Assembly (NCBI RefSeq): GCF_000731955.1 | Contig: NZ_JNCK01000001.1 | Location: forward strand, 2,480,001-2,544,000 | Direction: 5' to 3' | DNA: 64,000 nucleotides | From: Halomonas zincidurans B6 | GTDB lineage: Bacteria; Pseudomonadota; Gammaproteobacteria; Pseudomonadales; Halomonadaceae | In this document: one piece after another, positions 1-9,163 of the stretch | How the letters are laid out: each line of letters starts with the position of its first letter | Numbering within the stretch: the first letter of the stretch is position 1 | Notes under the pieces: model-generated | Database searches by the model: none | The model's input: only the letters and a program-made list of their open reading frames with translations | What the model was told of the DNA's origin: nothing | Translations under genes and position numbers: made by a program

Positions 1-393
1 ATAGCGAAAACCGCTGTGCGCGTGCAACGCCATCAACTCGGGAGCCGGCGCGTCGATCAACCACTCGTCGCCGGTATAGAGATTGAGCCGAATCGCGGCA
101 TCGCGGGGCAGCTCGACCAGCGCTCGGACCAGTTCGGCCGGCACCCACTGCTCGGCAATCAGGCTGTCGTCGGGCGCGTAGAGATGCGCGCCATTGGTGC
201 TGATGACATGGGCGGGGACACCCAGCCTCCGGCGGAACGCGGCAATATCGTGAAAGTGGCGGCCCGATGCCAGCGCCAGATGATGGCCCTGGGCAGCCAG
301 GGCCTGAAAGGTCTCGATGGTCAATTCATCGAGACCGTGCTGGGCATTGAGCAGGGTCTTGTCCAGATCGGTGACAATCAGATGGGACTGCAT
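1..393 (-). CDS. Cof-type HAD-superfamily phosphatase, N-terminal part (runs off window)
   Basis: The first 131 residues of a cytoplasmic haloacid-dehalogenase-like phosphatase; the rest lies beyond position 1. The HAD motif I is clear at residues 7-14 (VTDLDKTL, nucleophile Asp and acid/base Asp two residues later), followed by an SGR-type motif II (ALASGRHF) and a Cof-like cap start (STNGAHLYAPD). Members dephosphorylate sugar phosphates or small phosphorylated metabolites; the substrate cannot be told here. The ATG at 393 has an AGGA ribosome site six bases upstream. It lies downstream of fdsD on the same strand with a gap of about 126 bp, so it may or may not be co-transcribed. Confidence 0.85.
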   Translation of the reverse strand, partial: MQSHLIVTDLDKTLLNAQHGLDELTIETFQALAAQGHHLALASGRHFHDIAAFRRRLGVPAHVISTNGAHLYAPDDSLIAEQWVPAELVRALVELPRDAAIRLNLYTGDEWLIDAPAPELMALHAHSGFRY

Positions 394-519
394 GCAGTTT
401 CCTGTGACCAGTTTGTCACTCAGGCTACCGCAAAATGGCCACTCGGTAACGGCGGAGATCGCAAGTCCCCGCCGATCCACTTTGCCGACACCCCTGACGC
501 TTGCCGGGCCGGGTCCTCC

Positions 520-750
520 TCAGCCCGCCTGGCGTTCGTGCTTGAGGCATGCCACGGCCTCTCGCGCCAATGGCGACAGATCCGAGCCATCGTCGTCCAG
601 GTAGGCGATGATCCGGGCCTTCATGCTGCGGGCCCAGAATTTCTGCAGGTGCATCGCCACGCGCTGCGCGGCCTGCGCCTTTTCACCGTGCTGGTTGGCA
701 GCGATCTGGTTGACCATCTTGATCAATTGCTGCAGTTGCTGATCGCTCAT
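520..750 (-). CDS. fdsD: NAD-dependent formate dehydrogenase, delta subunit
   Basis: Small 76-residue cytoplasmic protein, the last gene of the fds operon, 33 bp after fdsA. Size, position and an internal stretch (VAMHLQKFWARSMK) match the FdsD family, a small subunit needed for full assembly or stability of soluble molybdenum formate dehydrogenase. There is no transmembrane segment or signal peptide and no metal-binding motif. In several bacteria an fdsC (FdhD-like sulfurtransferase) gene sits between fdsA and fdsD; it is absent here. The call rests on position plus sequence and is fairly secure. Confidence 0.88.
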   Translation of the reverse strand: MSDQQLQQLIKMVNQIAANQHGEKAQAAQRVAMHLQKFWARSMKARIIAYLDDDGSDLSPLAREAVACLKHERQAG

Positions 751-783
751 CGGGCATCTCCCTGCGGCGAATCCTGAGTGAGG

Positions 784-3672
784 TCACTTGAGCGTGGTGA
801 CGGCGGGCTCGGCTGACAGTCCGAGTCCGAGATGGGCCTGCTGGCGCTCGTCGAAATGCCGGAACTGCTTCTGCCATTGCGACGGCTGCGACACGGTCTC
901 CACCTGCACCGCGGTGACCTTGTACTCGGGACAGTTGGTGGCCCAGTCGGAGTTGTCGGTGGTAATCACGTTGGCGCCGCTGCCCGGATGGTGGAAGGTG
1001 GTGTAAACCACCCCCGGCTGCATGCGTTCGCTGATCTTGCAGCGCAACACGGTCTGCCCCACGCGGCTGGACACGCCCAGCCAGTCGCCCTCGCGAATGC
1101 CGCGCAGCTCGGCGTCGCTGGGATGGATCTCCAGCACGTCCTCTTCATGCCACCGGCTGTTCTCGGTGCGCCGGGTCTGGGCCCCGACGTTGTATTGACT
1201 GAGGATCCGCCCGGTGGTGAGCAGCAGCGGATAGCGCCGGTTGGTACGCTCTTCGGTGGCCACATAGTCGGTGATCGCGAAATGGCCCTTGCCGATGGGA
1301 AAGTCCACTTCGTGCATGGTCGGCGTGCCGTTGGGGTGCGCCTCGTTGCATGGCCACTGGATGCTGCCCAATTCATCCAGCTTGGCGTAGCTGACCCCGG
1401 TGAACGTCGGGGTCAACTGGGCGATCTCGTCCATGATCTCGGAGGGATGGCTGTAGTTCATCGGATAGCCCAAGGCGTTGGCCAGCTCCTGGGTCACCTC
1501 CCAATCCTCCTTGCCGGCTACCGGTGCCATGACCTTGCGTACGCGGTTGATGCGGCGCTCGGCGTTGGTGAAGGTGCCGTTCTTTTCCAGGAAGGTGGAG
1601 CCCGGCAGCAGCACATGGGCGTACTTGGCGGTCTCGTTGAGGAAGATATCCTGCACGATCAGGCAATCCAGCGAAGTGAGTGCGCTTTCCACATGCTGGG
1701 TATTGGGATCGGATTGGGCGATATCCTCACCCTGCACGTACAGCGCCCTGAAGGTACCGGCAATCGCCGCGTCGAACATGTTGGGGATGCGCAGACCCGG
1801 TTCGTCGTCGATCCTGACCTTCCAGACCGCCTCGAAACGCTGGCGCACCGCCGGGTCGGCCACATGCTGATAGCCCGGCAGTTCGTGGGGGAAGGAACCC
1901 ATGTCGCAGGAGCCCTGCACGTTGTTCTGGCCGCGCAACGGGTTGACGCCCACGCCCTCGCGGCCGAGATTGCCGGTGGCCATGGCCAGGTTGGCGATGC
2001 CCATCACCATGGTCGAGCCCTGGCTGTGCTCGGTCACGCCCAGGCCGTAGTAGATGGCGCCGTTGCCGGCGGTGGCATAGGCGCGGGCCGCTTCGCGGAC
2101 CTGCTCGGCGGGCACGCCGGTTTCGGCTTCCAGCGCTTCCGGTGAGTTGCGTGCCTCGCTGATGAAACTGCGCCAGGCCTGGTAGGCCTCGGTCTCGCAA
2201 CGCTTCTCGATGAAATCCTGGTCTTCCAGGCCTTCGGCGACCACCACATGGGCCAGCGAATTGATGAGCGCCACGTTGGTGCCGGGTTTCAGGGCCAGGT
2301 GCATGCCCTTGCCGCCATGGGGCGTCTTGAGCAGATCGATGCGGCGCGGGTCGGCGACGATCAGCGTGGCGCCCTGGCGTAATCGACGACGCATCTGGGA
2401 GGCAAAGACTGGATGGGCATCGGTCGGATTGGCGCCAATCACCAGCATGGTGTCCGCCTTCATCACCGAGTCGAAGGTCTGCGTGCCGGCGGACTCGCCC
2501 AAGGTGGTTTTCAAACCGAAGCCGGTGGGCGAATGGCATACCCGGGCGCAGGTGTCGGTGTTGTTGTTGCCGAAGCCGGCGCGGATCAGCTTCTGCACCA
2601 GGTAGGTCTCCTCGTTGGTGCAGCGCGACGAGGTGATGCCGCCGATACTCTCGCGCCCGTATTTGGCCTGGGTATCTTTGAGGCGCTTGGCGGAGAATTC
2701 GATCGCCTCTTCCCAGGATACGGCGCGCCAGGGCTGATCGATGGATTCGCGGATCATCGGCTCGGTGATGCGATCCTTGTGGGTGGCATAGCCGAACGCG
2801 AAGCGCCCCTTCACGCAGGAGTGCCCATGGTTGGCGTCGCCGCCCTTGTAGGGCACCATGCGCACCAGTTGATCGCCCTTCATCTGCGCCTCGAACGAGC
2901 AACCCACGCCGCAGTAGGCGCAGGTGGTGACCACGCTGTGCTCGGGCACACCCTGATCGATCACGCTCTTTTCCATCAGCGTCGAGGTCGGGCAGGCCTG
3001 CACGCAGGCCCCGCAGGACACGCACTCCGAGTCCATGAAGTCTTCGTTCTGCCCGGCAGCGACCTTGGAGTCGAAGCCGCGACCGTCGATGGTCAGGGCA
3101 AAGGTGCCCTGGACCTCCTCACAGGCGCGTACGCAGCGCGAACAGACGATGCACTTGCTGGGGTCGAAGCTGAAATAGGGGTTGGAGGCGTCGGTTTCCG
3201 CGTCCAGGTGATTCGCACCGTCGAAGCCGTAGCGCACCTCCCGCAGGCCCACCGCACCGGCCATGTCCTGCAGTTCGCAGTCGCCATTGGCCGGGCAGGT
3301 CAGGCAGTCCAGCGGATGATCGGAGATGTACAGCTCCATGATGTTGCGGCGCAGCTTGGCCAGCTTGCCGTTCTGGGTGGTGACATTCATGCCCTCCGCT
3401 ACCGGCGTGGTGCAGGAGGCCGGATAGCCGCGCCGGCCCTCGACCTCCACCGCGCACAGCCGGCAGGAACCGAACGCTTCCAGGTTGTCGGAGGCGCACA
3501 GCTTGGGAATGGTGATACCCGCCAGGGCCGCCGCGCGCAGCACGGAGGTTCCCTCCGGGACGCTGATCTCCGTCCCGTCGATGGTCAGGGCGATATGTTG
3601 CTCGGAGAGCCGGGCCGGCGTGCCCAGATCCTGGGAGAAAGCGTCTTTGTTGGGATCGAAATAATTCAGCAT
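784..3672 (-). CDS. fdsA: NAD-dependent formate dehydrogenase, alpha (molybdopterin) subunit
   Basis: Catalytic subunit of cytoplasmic formate dehydrogenase (formate + NAD+ to CO2 + NADH), 962 residues. Order of domains: N-terminal [2Fe-2S] ferredoxin (Cys59, 70, 73, 87), a His/Cys3 [4Fe-4S] segment (CLTCPANGDCELQ), two ferredoxin clusters (CIVCSRCVRAC and CVSCGACVQAC), a further [4Fe-4S] site (CAYCGVGCSF), then the bis-MGD domains. The metal ligand is a cysteine (CARVCHSPTGFG), not selenocysteine. I chose the ATG at 3672: it overlaps the fdsB stop by seven bases and begins the conserved protein, whereas the in-frame extension to 3891 is the antisense-like shadow of fdsB. Maturation needs FdhD, which is not encoded in the window. 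Confidence 0.96.
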   Translation of the reverse strand: MLNYFDPNKDAFSQDLGTPARLSEQHIALTIDGTEISVPEGTSVLRAAALAGITIPKLCASDNLEAFGSCRLCAVEVEGRRGYPASCTTPVAEGMNVTTQNGKLAKLRRNIMELYISDHPLDCLTCPANGDCELQDMAGAVGLREVRYGFDGANHLDAETDASNPYFSFDPSKCIVCSRCVRACEEVQGTFALTIDGRGFDSKVAAGQNEDFMDSECVSCGACVQACPTSTLMEKSVIDQGVPEHSVVTTCAYCGVGCSFEAQMKGDQLVRMVPYKGGDANHGHSCVKGRFAFGYATHKDRITEPMIRESIDQPWRAVSWEEAIEFSAKRLKDTQAKYGRESIGGITSSRCTNEETYLVQKLIRAGFGNNNTDTCARVCHSPTGFGLKTTLGESAGTQTFDSVMKADTMLVIGANPTDAHPVFASQMRRRLRQGATLIVADPRRIDLLKTPHGGKGMHLALKPGTNVALINSLAHVVVAEGLEDQDFIEKRCETEAYQAWRSFISEARNSPEALEAETGVPAEQVREAARAYATAGNGAIYYGLGVTEHSQGSTMVMGIANLAMATGNLGREGVGVNPLRGQNNVQGSCDMGSFPHELPGYQHVADPAVRQRFEAVWKVRIDDEPGLRIPNMFDAAIAGTFRALYVQGEDIAQSDPNTQHVESALTSLDCLIVQDIFLNETAKYAHVLLPGSTFLEKNGTFTNAERRINRVRKVMAPVAGKEDWEVTQELANALGYPMNYSHPSEIMDEIAQLTPTFTGVSYAKLDELGSIQWPCNEAHPNGTPTMHEVDFPIGKGHFAITDYVATEERTNRRYPLLLTTGRILSQYNVGAQTRRTENSRWHEEDVLEIHPSDAELRGIREGDWLGVSSRVGQTVLRCKISERMQPGVVYTTFHHPGSGANVITTDNSDWATNCPEYKVTAVQVETVSQPSQWQKQFRHFDERQQAHLGLGLSAEPAVTTLK

Positions 3673-5222
3673 GGCGAACCTCCACGGGAGCGGGTCAGGT
3701 CGTCCGGGAAATGTTTGAGTACGCTCTGCACCGGGAATGGCGTCATTCCGCCCATGGCGCACAGCGAACCGGCCACCATGGTGTCGCAGAGATCGGAAAG
3801 CAGTTCGAGATTCGCGGCGCGGTCGTCGTCGGCGCGAATGCGGTCGATCACTTCCACACCGCGCACCGCGCCAATGCGGCAGGGCGTGCACTTGCCGCAG
3901 GACTCGACGCTACAGAACTCCATGGCGAAGCGGGCCTGCTCGCCCATGTCCACGCTGTCGTCGGACATCACCACGCCGCCGTGGCCGACCCCTGCACCGA
4001 CTTCGGCGAAGGCTTCGTAGTCGAGCGGCAGGTCCCACTGGCTTTCGGGCAGGTAGGCGCACAGCGGACCGCCGACCTGCACCGCACGCAACGGGCGTTC
4101 GCTCGCGGTGCCCCCACCGAAATCTTCCATCAGCTCACGCAGGGTAGTGCCGAAGGCCAGCTCCACCAGCCCGCCGCGCTTGACGTTGCCGGCCAGTTGC
4201 AGGGCCAGGGTGCCACGGGATTTGCCCATGCCGTAATCGGCGTAGGCCTGGCCGCCCCGGTCGAGGATGAACGGCACCGCCGCCAGCGACAGCACATTGT
4301 TGACCACCGTGGGTCGGCCGAACAGGCCCTGGATGGCGGGCAGTGGCGGCTTGGCGCGCACCATACCGCGCTTGCCTTCCAGGCTGTCGAGCAGGGAGGT
4401 TTCCTCGCCGCAGATATAGGCGCCGGCGCCGAGGCGCACTTCCAGCTCGAAATGCTTGCCGCTACCGCGGATATCGTTGCCCAGATAGCCGGCCGCGTAG
4501 GCCCGCCGGAGAGCTTCGTTGACGACTCTGTGGGCGAGTGGGTATTCCGAGCGTAGATAGATGTAACCCTGGGTGGCGCCCACCGCCAGGCCGGCGATGG
4601 TCATGCCCTCGATCAGCATGTAGGGGTCGCACTCCATCGCCAGCCGATCGGCGAAGGTGCCGGAGTCGCCCTCGTCCGCGTTGCAGACGATATATTTCCG
4701 GCCTTCGGGTTCGTCGTGGACGGTCTGCCACTTGATGCCGGTGGGAAAGGCCGCGCCGCCGCGTCCGCGCAGGCCGGAGCCTTTGACCTCATCGACGATC
4801 GCCTGGGATTGCATGGTCAGGGCTTTTTCCAGCCCGGCGAAACCGCGGTGAGCCCGGTAATCGTCGATGGAGAGCGGATCGGTGATGCCGATGCGCGAGA
4901 AGGTCAGGCGTTGCTGGCGCTTCAGATAGGGGATTTCATCGGTCAGCCCCCGGGCCAGCGGATGTTCCGCCCCGCCATCGAACAGGCCCGCTTCGACCAG
5001 GCCGGCGACATCGTCCGGCTCCACCGGGCCATAGGCGACACGGCCTTGTGCCGTCTCGACCTCGACCATCGGCTCCAGCCAGAACAGCCCGCGGGAACCG
5101 TTGCGAACCAGCTTGATATCCCGCTCGCGGCGCGTTGCCGCCTGCGCGATCAGCGCGGCCACCTCGTCGGCACCCAGGGCCAGGGCGGTGGTGTCGCGGG
5201 GCACATAGACAGTCACGGTCAT
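3666..5222 (-). CDS. fdsB: NAD-dependent formate dehydrogenase, beta (FMN/NADH-binding) subunit
   Basis: Diaphorase subunit, 518 residues, homologous to NuoF/HoxF: a short N-terminal thioredoxin-like region, the FMN/NADH-binding segment (GRGGAAFPTGIKW and the glycine-rich loop GAYICGEETSLL) and a C-terminal [4Fe-4S] motif (ESCGKCTPCRIG). It passes electrons from FdsA to NAD+. Start choice: an ATG at 5222 forms TGATG with the fdsG stop and has GGAGG seven bases upstream; a GTG three bases earlier (5225) is also possible. Both imply translational coupling to fdsG. The 3' end overlaps fdsA by seven bases. Confidence 0.96.
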   Translation of the reverse strand: MTVTVYVPRDTTALALGADEVAALIAQAATRRERDIKLVRNGSRGLFWLEPMVEVETAQGRVAYGPVEPDDVAGLVEAGLFDGGAEHPLARGLTDEIPYLKRQQRLTFSRIGITDPLSIDDYRAHRGFAGLEKALTMQSQAIVDEVKGSGLRGRGGAAFPTGIKWQTVHDEPEGRKYIVCNADEGDSGTFADRLAMECDPYMLIEGMTIAGLAVGATQGYIYLRSEYPLAHRVVNEALRRAYAAGYLGNDIRGSGKHFELEVRLGAGAYICGEETSLLDSLEGKRGMVRAKPPLPAIQGLFGRPTVVNNVLSLAAVPFILDRGGQAYADYGMGKSRGTLALQLAGNVKRGGLVELAFGTTLRELMEDFGGGTASERPLRAVQVGGPLCAYLPESQWDLPLDYEAFAEVGAGVGHGGVVMSDDSVDMGEQARFAMEFCSVESCGKCTPCRIGAVRGVEVIDRIRADDDRAANLELLSDLCDTMVAGSLCAMGGMTPFPVQSVLKHFPDDLTRSRGGSPC

Positions 5223-5728
5223 CACTGCACCTCCAGGATCGAGGTGGTGAGCCGGTCCACCAGGCGATCGAACTTCTCGGCGGTGACCCGCCCGTGGATC
5301 TCATCGTCCACGCGGATCGACGGGCCGCAGGCGCAGTTGCCCAGGCAGTACACCGGCTCCAGGGTGAATTCGTTGTCACGGCTTGTCTGGTGATAATCCA
5401 CGCCCAGCTGCTGCTTGACGTGGGCTTCGAGCTGACGGCTGCCCACGGACTGGCAGGCTTCGGCACGACACACCTGCACCACGTGGCTGCCCACCGGGTG
5501 GCTGCGGAAGTGATGATAGAAACTGATGATGCCGTGGACCTCGGCGCGGGTATGGCGCAACGTTTCGGCAATGATCGGCACGGCCGCTTCGGGAATGTAG
5601 CCGCAGCGGTCCTGGATCGCGTGGAGTATCGGCAGCATGGCCCCGGGCTCGTCCTTCAGCGCATCGACTTCCCGCTGAAGCGACTCGTGGGTCCACGCCT
5701 GCGGCTGGCGTTTGCCGGAAGGCGTCAT
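5222..5728 (-). CDS. fdsG: NAD-dependent formate dehydrogenase, gamma subunit (NuoE-like)
   Basis: First gene of the fds operon, 168 residues. It is a NuoE-type thioredoxin-fold [2Fe-2S] protein with cysteine pairs CRAEAC and CLGNCAC; the 'GYIPEAAVPIIAE' helix region is typical of the family. It forms the diaphorase unit together with FdsB. The ATG at 5728 is chosen because it has a GAGAG-type ribosome site; an upstream TTG at 5764 would add 12 residues without one. The regulator gene lies divergently 207 bp away, so the intervening DNA should hold the operon promoter. Confidence 0.95.
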   Translation of the reverse strand: MTPSGKRQPQAWTHESLQREVDALKDEPGAMLPILHAIQDRCGYIPEAAVPIIAETLRHTRAEVHGIISFYHHFRSHPVGSHVVQVCRAEACQSVGSRQLEAHVKQQLGVDYHQTSRDNEFTLEPVYCLGNCACGPSIRVDDEIHGRVTAEKFDRLVDRLTTSILEVQ

Positions 5729-5935
5729 GGCTAGGCTCTCATCAAGCTGATTATTGTAATGCAATGAAACATTGCCCAGGGTAGGCGCGGATTGCCGGTC
5801 GCGTCATTCGCATGTCGCTGAGCGACTGTTTCAATGCCTATGTTACCCATGAACAATCTTGCTTAATTATTGCAGTTTAAATAGGCTGTTTACTGAACAT
5901 AGCACGCCGCAACGGCCCCATAAATATGAAAGACA
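5729..5935. promoter_or_regulatory. Divergent fdsG / regulator intergenic region
   Basis: 207 bp between divergently transcribed fdsG and the ModE-like regulator. It is locally A+T-richer than its surroundings around 5860-5892. A 7-bp inverted repeat (CTATGTT at 5838-5844, AACATAG at 5896-5902) is visible and could be an operator, but the 51-bp spacing makes this weak. No sigma70 promoter was convincing. Confidence 0.35.
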
Positions 5936-7015
5936 ATGCATAGAAAAAAACTGCATGCCTCCCCTGCCTGGTTGTTCAAGACCGAAACCGACGAGCTGCT
6001 AGACCCGGCGCTCTTTCGCTTGCTGAAAAGCGTGCACGATAGTGGAAAACTGACCTTGGCGGCACAGCAGACGGGCATCTCCTATCGTCACGCCTGGAAC
6101 CTTCTCAAGCGCGGCAATGACTTTTTCGGCGTGCCGCTGGCGGTAAAGCGCAAGGGCCACGGCACTCAGCTTTCGCCCCTCGGGGAGACACTGTTGTGGT
6201 CCGAGCAGCGAATCAAGGCGCGCCTGGGGCCACAGATCGACAGCATGGCCTCCGAACTCAACATCCAGCTCCAGCAACTGCTCGCCGGCGCTCACCCCGT
6301 GCTGCGCCTGCATGCCAGCCATGGCTACGCGGTGGCACTGCTGCCGGATTTCTCGGACCGGGTCGAACTGGATCTGCAATACACCAATCCCACGGAGGCC
6401 TTGCGCGCGCTGGCATCGGGCGAATCCGACCTTGCCAGTTTCCATTTCCCGGCCTGCCCGCGGTTGGCCGATCAGGTCATGGCGATCTACAAGCACCAGT
6501 TCGACCTGAACAATCTACGGGTGATCCGCTTCGTCACCCGCAGGCAAGGGCTGATCATTCGCAGCGACAGCCGCGGGGCCATCACCGGGCTGCAGGACCT
6601 CACCAGACCGGGTGTCCGCTTAATCAACCGCAATCGGCATTCCGGGACGCGTATCCTGTTCAAGCTGTTGCTCGATGAATGCGGCATCACCGAACGCCAG
6701 CTCCACGGCGCCGAGCGCGAGGAGTTCACCCACACCGCGGTGGCCGCCTATGTCGCCGCCGGAATGGCCGATGCCGGTTTCGGCGTCGCGGCCGCCGCCG
6801 CCCAGTTCGGCCTCGAATTCCTCGATCTGGCCACTGAACATTACCTGCTGGTGTGTCAAGAGGAGCGTCTCCGGCAGCACAATATCCGGCAGTTACTTTC
6901 GCTGATGGCATCGCCGGAATTCCTGGCGGAGATCGACAAGCTGCCGGGCTATGCACCGGATCGCTGCGGCGAGATATGCACCTTCGCCGAACTGCTCGGT
7001 GGCGACCGGCAATAA
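5936..7015 (+). CDS. ModE/LysR-type winged-helix regulator with periplasmic-binding-like sensor domain
   Basis: 359 residues. Residues about 25-90 form a ModE-like winged helix (LLKSVHDSGKLTLAAQQTGI then SYRHAWNLLKR), and residues about 110-340 resemble the PBP-like domain found in molybdate-type one-component regulators. There is no membrane segment or signal peptide, so the sensor acts in the cytoplasm. Divergent placement next to fdsGBAD suggests that it controls formate dehydrogenase synthesis in response to formate, molybdate or a related ligand; this is inference from position. The ATG at 5936 has only a weak ribosome site (GAAAGA). It is intact, unlike several neighbours. Confidence 0.85.
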   Translation: MHRKKLHASPAWLFKTETDELLDPALFRLLKSVHDSGKLTLAAQQTGISYRHAWNLLKRGNDFFGVPLAVKRKGHGTQLSPLGETLLWSEQRIKARLGPQIDSMASELNIQLQQLLAGAHPVLRLHASHGYAVALLPDFSDRVELDLQYTNPTEALRALASGESDLASFHFPACPRLADQVMAIYKHQFDLNNLRVIRFVTRRQGLIIRSDSRGAITGLQDLTRPGVRLINRNRHSGTRILFKLLLDECGITERQLHGAEREEFTHTAVAAYVAAGMADAGFGVAAAAAQFGLEFLDLATEHYLLVCQEERLRQHNIRQLLSLMASPEFLAEIDKLPGYAPDRCGEICTFAELLGGDRQ

Positions 7016-7067
7016 GCGACCGAGCGCCAGCCGCGCGCTCGGCCTATCCTCTTAAGCCAGTCGCCTC

Positions 7068-8725
7068 TTAAAACAGCGCCGCCGCCTTGGCCAGCGCAAT
7101 GTATAGCCCGATCAAGAACGGTACGCCCACACCCAGCCAGGCCAGCACGCCACCGACACCGAACTTGCCCCGCGCCGCAGTTTCGGCGCTACCCGAGACG
7201 CTGTCGTCATGCTGCAGGGAACGCTCGTGCGCCACTTCCTCGGCGCTCATCCGATCGGATTCCTTCACCGGCCGTACCAGTGCATTGCAGATCAGCCCCA
7301 GGAACAGCAAACCGGCCATGATGTAGAGGGTTCGATCGTAGACCAGGGCGGGCTCCACGCCCGCTTTCAACTGAGCTTCGCGCAGGGCGGCAATGATCAA
7401 CGGACCTATCAGGCCGGCGGCGGTCCAGGCCGTCAGCAATCGCCCATGGATCGCACCGACCATCTGCGTGCCGAAAATATCGGCCAGATAAGCCGGCACC
7501 GTGGCAAAGCCACCGCCGTACATACTGAGAATGATGCAGATGGAAATGACGAACATGCCCGCCATGCCCAGTTGCCCCCAAGTGGGCAGCAGAGAGTACA
7601 TGACAATGCCGATAACGAAGAAGCAGTAATAGGTATTCTTGCGGCCGATCTTGTCGGACAGCGACGCCCAGAACAGCCGGCCGACACTGTTGAACAGGCT
7701 GATCAGCCCCACCAGGCCGGCTGCGGCAGCCACCACGGCCGCCTTCTGCGCTGCAGTGAGCCCAGCTTGCGTATCTTCGATACCGACCAGGGCACCGCCG
7801 AATACGTCCTGCAGCATGGGGCTGGCCATGGAGATCACCGCGATACCGGCGGTCACGTTCAAAAACAGCACGCCCCATATCAACCAGAACTGCTTGGTCT
7901 TCCAGGCCCGATTGAGATGAACGTGACCTTTCGTGATCATGGCATTGGATTTGGCGTCTTGCGAAGGCTGCCAACCTTTGGGGTGCCAACCGTTGGGCGG
8001 AACACGAAAGCCGATGGCGCCGCTGGCCATGACGATGGTGTAGATGACGCCCATGGTGATCAGCGTCATGGCGACGCCGGTGCCACCATCCGAGGAATAG
8101 TAACTCATCAGCAACACGGCGAGCGGAGCGCCGACCATCGCACCGCCGCCGTAGCCCATGATGGCGAAGCCGGTGGCCATGCCGCGTCGATCCGGGAACC
8201 ACTTGATCAGCGTGGATACCGGTGTGATGTAGCCCAGGCCCTGACCAATGCCTCCGAGGACACCCGCCCCCAGGTAGACCAGCCACAGCTGATGCACCAT
8301 CACGCCAATGCCGCCGACGATCATGCCGCCGCCCCAGCACAGTGCCGCGATGCAGCCGGCCTTGCGAGGCCCGGCATGCTCCAGCCATGCGCCCCAGATT
8401 GCAGCGGAGACACCCAGCATGGCGATGAAGATCCCGAATATGTAGGTCACTGGGCCACCGACCAGTTGCAAGTGGTCGTCGTCAGCGCCTGCATCAAGCC
8501 GATATTGGTGCAGCTGGCCGGTGCATTGGCAATCTCGTTGCTCATCGGCAGCCAGAACACCGAAAAACCGTAGGCCATGCCGATACACAGATGGATCGCC
8601 AGGGCCGCCGGAGGAACCGACCAACGGTTGAAGTTCGGCCCTGCTATCGTGCGCTCGCGGGCAAAGAAACCGACATCGCCCCTTGCCGACGATGTCCGCG
8701 CATCGCCTCTCGAAATACCGTCCAT
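7068..8725 (-). pseudogene. OFA-family MFS transporter (oxalate/formate antiporter type), frameshifted
   Basis: A 12-helix major facilitator of the oxalate:formate antiporter family, read in two frames. Codons from the ATG at 8725 (good AGAGGA site) encode the N-terminus (FNRWSVPPAALAIHLCIGMA, then CNWSVAQ) and hit a stop at 8447-8449. The rest (VTYIFGIFIAMLGVSAAIWG onward) continues in another frame to 7068. Total length is one base short of a whole number of codons, so a single base has been lost near 8447-8452. The C-terminus carries the extra hydrophobic tail (VLAWLGVGVPFLIGLYIALA) that other genomes encode as a separate 'small subunit'. Next to fds it would import or exchange formate or oxalate. 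Either truly broken or a one-base sequencing error. Confidence 0.85.
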
Positions 8726-9163
8726 GAGTCGTCCTCTTGTTTATTGTGACTATCGATTAGCCAGGCATTAACTCATGCCCGGGGTACGCCTTGGGCATGG
8801 GGATTGATCGACCGGTTCCGCCCGGAAAGGCAGTCGACGCCGCAACACGTATGGTTCACGCCCCATACGAGCTCAGGCCATTCACTGACGATGTTCAGCG
8901 GGTCATTGGCATAGGAAGGATGCGACGCCGTTGTCTTGCTCACAGGACATGCAATGTTGAAAGTCATGGCACTACTCATTGTTTTTATGAACCAGTCTGC
9001 ATAAGTGAAGCGCGCTCTCGATTTGCTTCACAGCCATGATCGCAGTTAATGGCATTACCAGCGCAACTAGCGAAAGGTATTATGATTGATAATGCATATG
9101 GCCGAAAATAATCAATGAAGATTCGGCGTTCTCGGGTATGGCGGCCTAACGCCGCCGTCTCGT
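8726..9163. other. Intergenic region without a supported gene
   Basis: 438 bp between the OFA transporter start and the nagE relic. It contains no reading frame I can assign: the longest (8773-8979, minus) has no ribosome site and no recognisable motif. A short GC hairpin (GGCGGC...GCCGCC, 9142-9158) lies downstream of the nagE relic and could be a remnant terminator. The A+T-rich stretch at about 9070-9120 may carry the transporter's upstream signals, but no promoter is convincing. Confidence 0.4.

Noticed and set aside
784..3672. Selenocysteine in the formate dehydrogenase
   Set aside because: The ligand position is a cysteine codon (CARVCHSPTG) and no in-frame TGA occurs there.
2413..4020. 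Long plus-strand frame across fdsA and fdsB
   Set aside because: Antisense shadow; the minus-strand genes have cofactor motifs and coupled starts.
8440..8460. Programmed frameshift in the OFA transporter
   Set aside because: No slippery heptamer or downstream structure is visible and OFA genes are not known to use one; a plain base loss is simpler.
8773..8979. 68-codon minus-strand frame in the OFA-nagE gap
   Set aside because: No ribosome site, no motif and unusual composition; I could not support it as a gene.
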